From: Rugamonas sp045984285
Lineage (GTDB): Bacteria; Pseudomonadota; Gammaproteobacteria; Burkholderiales; Burkholderiaceae_D
Assembly: GCF_045984285.3 (NCBI RefSeq)
Contig: NZ_JBJQIK030000001.1
Coordinates: 682,001 to 746,000, forward strand
DNA length: 64,000 bases
Direction: 5' to 3'
The first letter of the stretch is position 1, and each line of letters opens with the position of its first letter. The position numbers and the translations under genes were made by a program. Of this stretch, positions 1 to 6,848 are shown in pieces. Below the pieces are notes generated by a model, which searched no databases, was not told the DNA's origin, and saw only the letters and a list, made by a program, of their open reading frames with translations.

Positions 1-879
1 GTGCAGGCCGGCGCTCAGCTGTTCGGGGTCCGGCGCGCCGCCCGCCACCAGCGGCGTCTTGCCGTTGATGGTCACGGGCACGCCGGGCGCGGTATAGGCG
101 GTGCTGAGGACATTGGCAATGGCCCTGGCCGCCGGACTCAGCGTGGCTTGCGGCGCATTGCGCCCGAGCTCGGGCAGCTGTTCGGCCGGCGTCAGCGGCG
201 CCTTGCTGAGCAGGGCGGCGGCCGTGCTCAGGGGGCGGTTCGCCGCGGCGCTGCCGGGCGGCGCGGCATCCGGTCCGGCGCCGTCGCCCGCAATGGCGGC
301 AGGCGGCCCGCCCCGCAGGCCGCCTGCCGCGCCGGGCAGCGGAACATTCTGCGCGCCGGCGGCAAGGGGATTGGCTGGCATCCCGCCCTGCGCGGCGGCG
401 GGCGGCTGGGTTGCGGGCGGTGCGGCCGGCGCGGGCTGGCCGGCCTGCGGCAGCGTGCCGGGGCGCGGCTGGGCCTGCGAGGGCAGCAGGGCGCTATTGT
501 CGGCGGCCGGCGCGGGCGCGGCAGCCGGTGTGCCCGGTGCGGCGGGCGCCTGCTGCGCGGATGGCGTGAACACAGCGGAGGCCTGCACCGGCTGGGAGCC
601 GACCTGGAAGGTAGGGCGCGGCTGGACCGACACCAGCGTCATCGGCAATTCGGCGCCCACCTCGGTGCCGCCGGGCAGCACCATGCGGGCATTGGTGTCG
701 GCGACGCGGACCAGGAAACTGCCGTCGTCCATCTTCGCCAGCACCTGGCCATTGAGGGATTGGCCGACCAGCGGCTGCAGGGCGCGCTGGAAGGCAGCCT
801 GGCGCGGGTCGGCTAGGGAGGGAGCAGGGCCCGGCGGCGTGAGCGGACGGACCCCGGGGGCGTCAAGGCGCGTTACCAC
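1..879 (-). CDS. fliK: Flagellar hook-length control protein FliK, N-terminal part
   Basis: The minus strand is open from 879 to the window edge (293 codons) with no stop, so the C-terminal half lies outside. The visible part begins with a short conserved-looking segment (about residues 25-85, with NGQVLAKMDDGSFLVRV). A long Ala/Pro/Gln-rich disordered stretch follows, as is typical of FliK, which measures hook length and switches export specificity at the basal body. I chose the GTG at 879 because no in-frame ATG lies near the fliT stop and the next ATG is far inside the conserved segment. It lies 15 nt after fliT and is probably the next gene of the fliD-fliS-fliT transcript. The diagnostic C-terminal hook-control domain is not visible, so the name rests on composition and position. 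Confidence 0.72.
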   Translation of the reverse strand, partial: MVTRLDAPGVRPLTPPGPAPSLADPRQAAFQRALQPLVGQSLNGQVLAKMDDGSFLVRVADTNARMVLPGGTEVGAELPMTLVSVQPRPTFQVGSQPVQASAVFTPSAQQAPAAPGTPAAAPAPAADNSALLPSQAQPRPGTLPQAGQPAPAAPPATQPPAAAQGGMPANPLAAGAQNVPLPGAAGGLRGGPPAAIAGDGAGPDAAPPGSAAANRPLSTAAALLSKAPLTPAEQLPELGRNAPQATLSPAARAIANVLSTAYTAPGVPVTINGKTPLVAGGAPDPEQLSAGLH

Positions 880-893
880 GACGCCCGCCCGGA

Positions 894-1226
894 TCAGACG
901 CCGCCGTAGGCGTTAGCGAGGCGGCGTTCGGTGCCGGTGCTGTTGATCAGGCGCGACAGCTGGGCCATCCATGGCATGGTCAGGTCGCGCACCTTGCGGT
1001 CGTCGTCCAGCATCTTGCGGATCAGCGAGACCTTGCGCTGGCGCTGCTCGCCATCCAGGGCCACCGCCTCTTCATTGCCTTTCAGCTGCTCGACGTGGGC
1101 GGTCACGCGCTGTTCCAGCGCTTCCAGCCGGTCCCAGTCGGCCGCGCTGGCGGCGGCTACCATCTGCCCGGTCAGTTCGCCCATGGCAGCGTAGGTCGAG
1201 AGTACTTCCTGATTCGTCATCATCAT
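894..1226 (-). CDS. fliT: Flagellar export chaperone FliT
   Basis: A 110-residue, mostly helical, charged protein with no signal peptide. FliT proteins bind the FliD cap subunit before export, and in enterics also restrain FlhDC. The assignment rests on size, the helical N-terminal region (LSTYAAMGELTGQMVAAASA, then a Trp/Leu/Glu heptad) and its place directly after fliS, separated by 3 nt. Three ATG codons stand in a row at the start, so the exact first Met is uncertain by one or two residues. FliT sequences diverge strongly, so the context carries much of the weight. Confidence 0.8.
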   Translation of the reverse strand: MMMTNQEVLSTYAAMGELTGQMVAAASAADWDRLEALEQRVTAHVEQLKGNEEAVALDGEQRQRKVSLIRKMLDDDRKVRDLTMPWMAQLSRLINSTGTERRLANAYGGV

Positions 1227-1229
1227 CCT

Positions 1230-1685
1230 TTATACGGCTGCGAGTACCGGGGTCTGTTTCTGGCCTGCGTCCAGGGCGGCGGCGCCCGGCGACTGCGCAT
1301 CGCCGATCTGGTTCCAGGTGTCGCGCAGGTCGGCCAGCAGGCCGCGCACCTCTTCCAGCGCCGCTTCATCGTTCTGAATATTGCCGGTCAGCAGGCGGCT
1401 GCTCATGTATTCATACAGGGCGTCCAGGTTGAGCGCGATGGCGCCGCCCACTTCCTTGTCCAGGCTGGCGCGCAGGCCGTTGTCAATGATCTGGATCGCT
1501 TTCGAAATGGCCTTGCCTTTTTCCTGGATATTGCCGGACTTCATATGCGTCAGCGCATTCAGGATGGCCACGATGGCGCCGTCGTACAGCATGACGATCA
1601 GTTTATGGGGCGTCGCGGCGCCAACACCCGTTTCGAGGCCTACTTTGGCATAGGCGTTCACGCCGCGTTGAGGGTTTCCGAACAT
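1230..1685 (-). CDS. fliS: Flagellar export chaperone FliS
   Basis: A 151-residue cytosolic chaperone that binds the C-terminal helix of flagellin and prevents premature polymerisation. The FliS pattern is clear: an N-terminal NAYAKVGLETG segment, then PHKLIVMLYDGAI, a long helix containing KGKAISKAIQIIDNGL, and LYEYMSSRLLTGNI. The last ~25 residues are a low-complexity tail. It starts 26 nt downstream of fliD and precedes fliT by 3 nt, consistent with a fliDST operon. The preceding GAGAGAAC-like stretch provides a ribosome binding site. Confidence 0.95.
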   Translation of the reverse strand: MFGNPQRGVNAYAKVGLETGVGAATPHKLIVMLYDGAIVAILNALTHMKSGNIQEKGKAISKAIQIIDNGLRASLDKEVGGAIALNLDALYEYMSSRLLTGNIQNDEAALEEVRGLLADLRDTWNQIGDAQSPGAAALDAGQKQTPVLAAV

Positions 1686-1711
1686 TAGTTCTCTCCTTGC
1701 TCTTCTGGTGC

Positions 1712-4381
1712 TTAGCTGTTGGCTGCCAAGGCGGCCAGTTGCTGGGTAAGATAGGCTTGGGTCGTTTGCATCTGGGACAAACTGACGTCGAGCGCGGTGT
1801 ACTGCTTGCGGTAGCGGGCCTCAATGGCATCCAGCTTTTCGGCGAATTTGTCGCGCTGCTTGGCGATGTCCTTGATCGACCGGTTGATGCCATCGGTACG
1901 GCTGGTCAGGGGGCCGGCCTTGTCGAGCAGCACCGTGCCTAAATTGTTCAGCTGGTAGGCATAGCCTTGGGAAAAACTCACCGTGCCACGATCCCCGGTG
2001 GCACCGCCAGTGATATCGATTTTCAGGCCTTCGATCGCCGTACCGGCCTGGCCGGTCAAGGTCTGGCCGTCGCCGGTGGCGGGCAGGCCGCCCAAAGTGC
2101 CGGAGACATTGGTGCCGACGACCGGCTCCGCACTGCCGAAAATGGATTTGTAGTCAGTGCCGGACACTGAGCTCAGGCCAATATTCGACGCCGATCCATA
2201 TTTGGAGGACGCCAGCACCAGCTTGCCATCGGCATCGACGGTGGCTGTGACGGCGCTGCCAATCGAAGAGAAGGCGGGGGAGCCGTTGATCGACGATTGC
2301 AGCACCTTGGCCAGTTCCGCGGGCGTGTAGGTGCCGGCCGGGATCGTCACGCTGGCGATATTCACGCTCTTGCTGGGAATGGTGTCATTCAGTGTCAGCG
2401 ACCACACAGTATCCGCGTCAATCGTGGTGGTGCCGGCCGGGTCGAGCGCTGCGTCGCTCGTCAGTGCACCCTGCGTCGCCATCTGGGTGATGTTCAGCGC
2501 ATAGGTGCCCGGCTTGGTGGCTGCAGTCGAGCTGATAAAGCTCACCTGATTGTCGCTGGAGTCGCCAATGGCTCCGAACAGGGCGCCGATGTCGGCGAAA
2601 TTGCTGTCGATGGCCTTCTGCAGTTTGCCCGAATCCAGCGACAGCGTGCCGTCCCGGCCGAAGGTAATGCCGATCTGCCCCAGATTGCTGAGGCTTCCGC
2701 TCAGGCCGGTAATCGGATTGCTGAGCATGCGCCGCAACTGCGACTGCACCGCCTGCGCCGTGGAGTCGCCTTGCAGCGGCCCGGCCGTTTCCGTGTCCGC
2801 ATTGTAGCCGGTGAGCTTTTTCAGCATCCCGGCCAGATCGTTATAGGCTTTTACGAAGCCGTTCAGGTTGTCCTTCAGTTTGGACGTGTTCTGGCTGATG
2901 TTCAGACTGCTGCTACCGATTTTCGTTACCGTCAGCGTGACGCCCTGGATGGCTTCGCCGACATTGTTGGAATGGCTGGTCACGGCAATGCCGTTGACGT
3001 TCAGCTTGGTATCCAGCGCGGCCGCGGTCTGCATCATCTTCTGGTCCGCGCCCGGGTCGTAGCTCAGCAGGTCCGCCAGGGCGCTGTCGGCCGGATCGGC
3101 GCCGCTTCCGCTCAGCGAGATTTTCATTGACGAATTGGCGCCGGTTGCCGTCGAGGTCAGCACCAGGTGGTAAGGGTTGGCGCTGCCATCGGAGACGATG
3201 GTGGCTTTGACGCCCAGTCCGGCCTTGTTGATGGCGTCGCGGATGCCTTCGAGCGAGTTATTGGTCGCGTCGATCACCACGGTGCCGGAGGGCAGGGTGG
3301 CATCCTGGTTAAAGGCGCCGCCGCTGAGGTAGCTGCCGGCGGTGCCTGCGGTCAGGCCCGCCAGCGCGGGGTTGCTGCCGGCAATCGAAATCGGGCTGGC
3401 GTTGGTCGATCTGAGCGAAACGCCGCTGCCGGCGGTGACGCTGGAGCCGCCATTGATGTCGCTGCCATCTTTACCGAGGCCGCCGGTGACGGCGCCTACG
3501 CTGCCGCTCACCGATTCGCTGACGGTCAGATTGGCGCCATCGGCGCGGGTGAACACCAGATCGCCCCCTGCTGCCGTGCCGGTAAAGCTGATGCCGGCAT
3601 TGGTCAGGGCCGACAGCTCGGGGCTGGGGCCGGCCAGCACGGCATCGATCGACGCCGCGCTGATGCCGCTGCTGTTCGGTCCCAGTGCCGCCAACTGCAC
3701 GCCGCCCACGGTCAGGGCGTAGGTGCCATCGGCCCCGGTCGTGACATCGCCGAAGCTGGCGAACAGGTCGGCTGCACTACTCGCCGGGCGTGCCGTGGCA
3801 GTGACGCCGGTGGTGGCGCTCTTGGCGTTGATGGCTTCCGCCAGTGCGCGCGCGTTGGTCGTGTTGCCGTCGGTGACAATGGCGGTGCCGTTGACGATCA
3901 GCGAGCCGTTGCTGATTCCGCTGGAAAACACGCCGTTGCCCAGTGCATTGCCCGCCACGCCGAAATCGCCGCTGGTGTTGCCAAACTGGAAGGAAATCGT
4001 GGTCTTGCCGCCCAAGCCGATGGCCGACTTGCTGCTGAGGTGGCCGGCCGTGGTCAAGGTTTGCGCTTGCGCCAGTTGCGTCACATTGACGTTGTAGTTG
4101 CCCGCAACCGCCTTGGCGTTCACCGAAGCCGACAGGACGCTGGCGTCGCCGGCGGTGCCGGTCAATGCCTGGAAATCGGAGGCTTTGGTCAACCCCCCCA
4201 GGGCGCTCTGAAACACGCCGATGGCGCCGCTGAGGGAGCCGTAGGCACTCAGCGTAGCTTGGTAGGCCGCAGTTTTTTTGTCATACGCAGCCAGCGGCTT
4301 CGCTTCGGCCGCCATGAGTTGCGACACGATCGAGTTGACATCTAGCATGCCACCGGATGATGAGACTGCCGAAGTTGCCAC
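1712..4381 (-). CDS. fliD: Flagellar filament capping protein FliD (HAP2), extended form
   Basis: The distal filament cap, which folds incoming flagellin. At 889 residues it is nearly twice the enteric length. The FliD N domain is at about 11-110 (SIVSQLMAAEAKPL), a flagellin hook IN-like motif at about 378-425 (AINKAGLGVKATIVSDGS), and the FliD C domain from about 455 to the end, finishing with the coiled segment that includes RYRKQYTALDVSLSQMQ. The C domain is interrupted by about 150 residues (roughly 615-790). That insert holds a second copy of an N-domain-like motif: GTYALNITQMATQGALT at 625-641 against GNYNVNVTQLAQAQTLT at 94-110. Most of the length is Thr/Ser/Gly-rich, as in surface-exposed variable domains. 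A sigma-28 promoter lies directly upstream. Confidence 0.93.
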   Translation of the reverse strand: MATSAVSSSGGMLDVNSIVSQLMAAEAKPLAAYDKKTAAYQATLSAYGSLSGAIGVFQSALGGLTKASDFQALTGTAGDASVLSASVNAKAVAGNYNVNVTQLAQAQTLTTAGHLSSKSAIGLGGKTTISFQFGNTSGDFGVAGNALGNGVFSSGISNGSLIVNGTAIVTDGNTTNARALAEAINAKSATTGVTATARPASSAADLFASFGDVTTGADGTYALTVGGVQLAALGPNSSGISAASIDAVLAGPSPELSALTNAGISFTGTAAGGDLVFTRADGANLTVSESVSGSVGAVTGGLGKDGSDINGGSSVTAGSGVSLRSTNASPISIAGSNPALAGLTAGTAGSYLSGGAFNQDATLPSGTVVIDATNNSLEGIRDAINKAGLGVKATIVSDGSANPYHLVLTSTATGANSSMKISLSGSGADPADSALADLLSYDPGADQKMMQTAAALDTKLNVNGIAVTSHSNNVGEAIQGVTLTVTKIGSSSLNISQNTSKLKDNLNGFVKAYNDLAGMLKKLTGYNADTETAGPLQGDSTAQAVQSQLRRMLSNPITGLSGSLSNLGQIGITFGRDGTLSLDSGKLQKAIDSNFADIGALFGAIGDSSDNQVSFISSTAATKPGTYALNITQMATQGALTSDAALDPAGTTTIDADTVWSLTLNDTIPSKSVNIASVTIPAGTYTPAELAKVLQSSINGSPAFSSIGSAVTATVDADGKLVLASSKYGSASNIGLSSVSGTDYKSIFGSAEPVVGTNVSGTLGGLPATGDGQTLTGQAGTAIEGLKIDITGGATGDRGTVSFSQGYAYQLNNLGTVLLDKAGPLTSRTDGINRSIKDIAKQRDKFAEKLDAIEARYRKQYTALDVSLSQMQTTQAYLTQQLAALAANS

Positions 4382-4414
4382 GGTTTGCTCCTGAGAAAGC
4401 GATAATATAGGTCA

Positions 4415-4441
4415 TTATCGGCAGATTCAAACGCGACTTGA
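4415..4441 (-). promoter_or_regulatory. Sigma-28 (FliA) promoter of fliDST
   Basis: On the minus strand the sequence reads TCAA (4441-4438), a 15-base spacer, then GCCGATAA (4422-4415). The second box is a perfect match to the FliA -10 consensus, and the first matches TAAA at three of four bases. The predicted start site is about 25 nt before the fliD ATG, leaving room for the CAGGAGC ribosome binding site. Confidence 0.88.
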
Positions 4442-4580
4442 GAGGGATAAAGTTGCACCAGTTCAGCCAATGGGCCGCCATGGGCGGGCGGCCGCCGTCT
4501 CATCAGGATAGCGCAAAATGGCACAGGCCGCCGTCCCGGAAAGGGAAGGGCAGCCAGGCGAAAGTGGGAGAACAGGTCGC

Positions 4581-4961
4581 TTACGCTTCCTGGCTGATCA
4601 GCATTCCCTTGCCGGTATCCAGCGATTTGGCGATCTGCAGCGCTTCCGGGGTCGGGATCTGGCGCAGCACTTCCTTGGTGTGCTGGTCGATCACCTTGAC
4701 GATGGTGCGCTTGCTGTCGTTGTCGATGGAAAACTCCAGGCTTTGCGATTTGGACTGCACCGATTTGTTCAGCTGCTCCACGGCCGCTTCCAGTTCCTTC
4801 TGCGACGGCACGGCCGCCTTGGCCGTAACGGCCTGCACAGTTTCGGTGGCGGCGGCGGGTGCGCGGCCGGCGGCTTGCGCCACGGCCGTGGTATCGCCGG
4901 CGGCGAAGCTGCTGCGTTCGGTTTTATTGCCTGCGGCTGAGGCTATCGAATCGATAGTCAT
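4581..4961 (-). CDS. flaG: FlaG family flagellar protein
   Basis: A 126-residue protein with a low-complexity Ala/Thr-rich first half and the FlaG core at about 58-120. That core is a helix (ELEAAVEQLNKSVQSKSQSL), a beta pair ending in TIVKVIDQHTKEVLRQIP, and the closing helix PEALQIAKSLD. FlaG proteins influence filament length, but the mechanism is poorly defined. It lies between fliC and fliD, its commonest place. No separate sigma-28 box was found in the 82-nt gap after fliC, so read-through past the fliC terminator is the likeliest source of its message. Confidence 0.88.
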   Translation of the reverse strand: MTIDSIASAAGNKTERSSFAAGDTTAVAQAAGRAPAAATETVQAVTAKAAVPSQKELEAAVEQLNKSVQSKSQSLEFSIDNDSKRTIVKVIDQHTKEVLRQIPTPEALQIAKSLDTGKGMLISQEA

Positions 4962-4975
4962 AAGGCCTCCTTGAT

Positions 4976-5014
4976 GGTAAAAGTTCCCCGACTGGAAAAA
5001 CCCAGGCGGGGAAC
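4976..5014 (-). terminator. Rho-independent terminator after fliC
   Basis: On the minus strand GTTCCCCG pairs with CGGGGAAC (5014-5007 with 4990-4983). The inner bases CTGG/CCAG extend the stem, and TTTT follows at 4982-4979. It lies between fliC and flaG. Partial termination here would explain high flagellin with lower flaG expression. Confidence 0.75.
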
Positions 5015-5043
5015 CGCTTGCTTACTAATTGTTACGCTAGCGA

Positions 5044-6531
5044 TTAGCCGCGCAGCAGGCTCAGCACGCCGTTTGGCAGCGAGTTGGCCTGGGCCAGCAT
5101 GGCGGTACCAGCTTGTTGCAGGATCTGGCCGCGGGTCAGGCTTGCGGTTTCTGCAGCGAAGTCGGTATCGACGATACGGCTACGGGACGAGGACAGGTTC
5201 TCGGTCGTTGCGCTCAGGTTCGAGATCGCGGACGAGAAGCGGGACTGCAGTGCACCGTAGGATGCGCGCTGGTTGTTCACGGTTGCCAGGGCTGCGTCGG
5301 CAATCTTGATCGCCAGCTGGGCGCCGTCGAAGGTGGTCACGTCCAGCGAGGACACCGATTTGAGGGTCGATGCCTGTGCGGTGGTCGCGCCCGGGGCGCC
5401 CATGTCGAGACCGGTGCCGGCGTCGGTGATCGAGAAGCTGTTCTCCGAGTCGAAGGTCACACGGCCGAGCGAGACGGCAGGGCCGCCACCGGCGATGGAA
5501 ACCGGAGCCGCATTCAGCGCAGGCGCTGCGCCCGCCACAGGCAGGGCGTAGGTCGACACGTTGAACGAGGTGGCTGCCGTGTTGGTGTTGTCGACGGTGA
5601 TCGTTTCACCGGAAGCATGGGTCAACTTGATGCCGCCGTTGGTCTGATCGTATTCCGCCGTGATCCCGGTCTTGGCCGACTGGGCGTTGATGGCGGTGAT
5701 GCCTTGTGCATAATCCGCTGCAACGGTGCCGGAGCCGCCCACAGTGAAGGAAATGCTCGCTGCCGCCGAAGTGTTGTCCCCGGTCAGGTCGAAAGTCACC
5801 GATTCGCCGGCAGTCATCTTGATGTTGACTTCGGTTTTCGCCGATGCCGTTACACCGGTGTCTGCGGTCAGCTTGTTGATGTTGGCAGCAATGGTCTTGG
5901 CGGAGTCGCCGACCGTGGTCGTGATCGTCTTGGAGCCGCGGGAACCGGACACGGTAACATCCGCGCTGACCGAAACGTTGGCCGCGTTGGATTGCACAGC
6001 AGCGTTTTCGTGACGGTTGTTGCCGTAGGTGCTGGTCAGGAAGTTGGCGCCATTGGCCGAAATCAGCTGGTTAGCGTCAGCGCCGATCTGGAAATTCGCC
6101 GTACCCATGGTGCCGTCCAGCAGCGCCTGGCCGTTGAAGGAGGTGGTTTGGGCAATACGGTTCAGTTCGGACGACAGCTGGGTCACCTCGGTTTGCAGGG
6201 CCTGGCGGTCGCTGGCCGAGTTGGTGGCGTTCGAGGACTGCACTGCCAGTTCGCGGATACGCTGCAGGATGTCGCCCGAGGAAGCCAGCGCGCCTTCAGC
6301 GGTTTGCGCCAGCGACACGCCGTCGTTGGCATTGCGGGTTGCCTGGGTCATGCCGCGGATCTGCGAGGACATACGGTCGGAAATCGCCAGACCTGCAGCA
6401 TCGTCCTTCGCGCTGTTGATGCGCAGACCGGAGGACAGACGTTGCAGGGAGGTATTCAGGCTCATCTGCGACGAGCTCAGGTTGCGTTGCGAGTTCAGCG
6501 AAGCGATGTTGGTGTTGATAACTGAGGCCAT
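5044..6531 (-). CDS. fliC: Flagellin
   Basis: The filament subunit, 495 residues. The conserved D0/D1 N-terminus spans about 1-165 (MASVINTNIASLNSQRNLS, with LSSGLRINSAKDDAAGLAI). The matching C-terminus is about 405-495 (LSATTENLSSSRSRIVDTDF, then QAGTAMLAQANSLPNGVL). The middle 240 residues are the surface-exposed Thr/Ala/Ser-rich domain and lack recognisable conserved sequence. The ATG is preceded by GGAG seven bases upstream. It is transcribed from its own sigma-28 promoter with a long leader of roughly 180 nt, a space where post-transcriptional control could act. It is the only flagellin gene in the window. Confidence 0.98.
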   Translation of the reverse strand: MASVINTNIASLNSQRNLSSSQMSLNTSLQRLSSGLRINSAKDDAAGLAISDRMSSQIRGMTQATRNANDGVSLAQTAEGALASSGDILQRIRELAVQSSNATNSASDRQALQTEVTQLSSELNRIAQTTSFNGQALLDGTMGTANFQIGADANQLISANGANFLTSTYGNNRHENAAVQSNAANVSVSADVTVSGSRGSKTITTTVGDSAKTIAANINKLTADTGVTASAKTEVNIKMTAGESVTFDLTGDNTSAAASISFTVGGSGTVAADYAQGITAINAQSAKTGITAEYDQTNGGIKLTHASGETITVDNTNTAATSFNVSTYALPVAGAAPALNAAPVSIAGGGPAVSLGRVTFDSENSFSITDAGTGLDMGAPGATTAQASTLKSVSSLDVTTFDGAQLAIKIADAALATVNNQRASYGALQSRFSSAISNLSATTENLSSSRSRIVDTDFAAETASLTRGQILQQAGTAMLAQANSLPNGVLSLLRG

Positions 6532-6718
6532 GGTAATTCTCCAAAAAACTGGTATTACTGATTGGGCAGTTTGCTCTTTAACTTTGGCCCGCCACGCTGT
6601 TCCGTGACGATCAAGCCGCTGTTGTTTTGGGTAACGGTTTCCTCACGGGAAGCTTTAGAGTGGAATGAGGAGGAAAATTTGCGTTTTTCACTCTCAAGTG
6701 ACGTCCTTGGCGCCCGCT

Positions 6719-6745
6719 TAAACGGCCCGGATTTGACGATCTTTA
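6719..6745 (-). promoter_or_regulatory. Sigma-28 (FliA) promoter of fliC
   Basis: The minus strand reads TAAA (6745-6742), 15 bases, then GCCGTTTA (6726-6719). The -35 box is perfect and the -10 box matches GCCGATAA at six of eight positions. The gap 6532-6848 holds only this promoter, the fliC leader and the terminator of the RTX gene; no additional gene is evident in it. Confidence 0.85.
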
Positions 6746-6802
6746 GGGCAAAAAAAAGTTTTTTTTGCGGCAGATTTTTTCCATGAGATGCGGGGCCAGG
6801 CA

Positions 6803-6828
6803 AGAAAAAAGGCGCCCGAAGGCGCCTT
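6803..6828 (-). terminator. Rho-independent terminator after the RTX gene
   Basis: On the minus strand AAGGCGCC-TTCG-GGCGCCTT is followed by T residues (to about 6804). The 8-bp stem closed by a UUCG tetraloop is a strong intrinsic terminator, placed 20 nt after the RTX stop codon. It separates that gene from the fliC promoter. Confidence 0.9.
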
Positions 6829-6848
6829 GGGAAATGCTGCCGGTGCTA

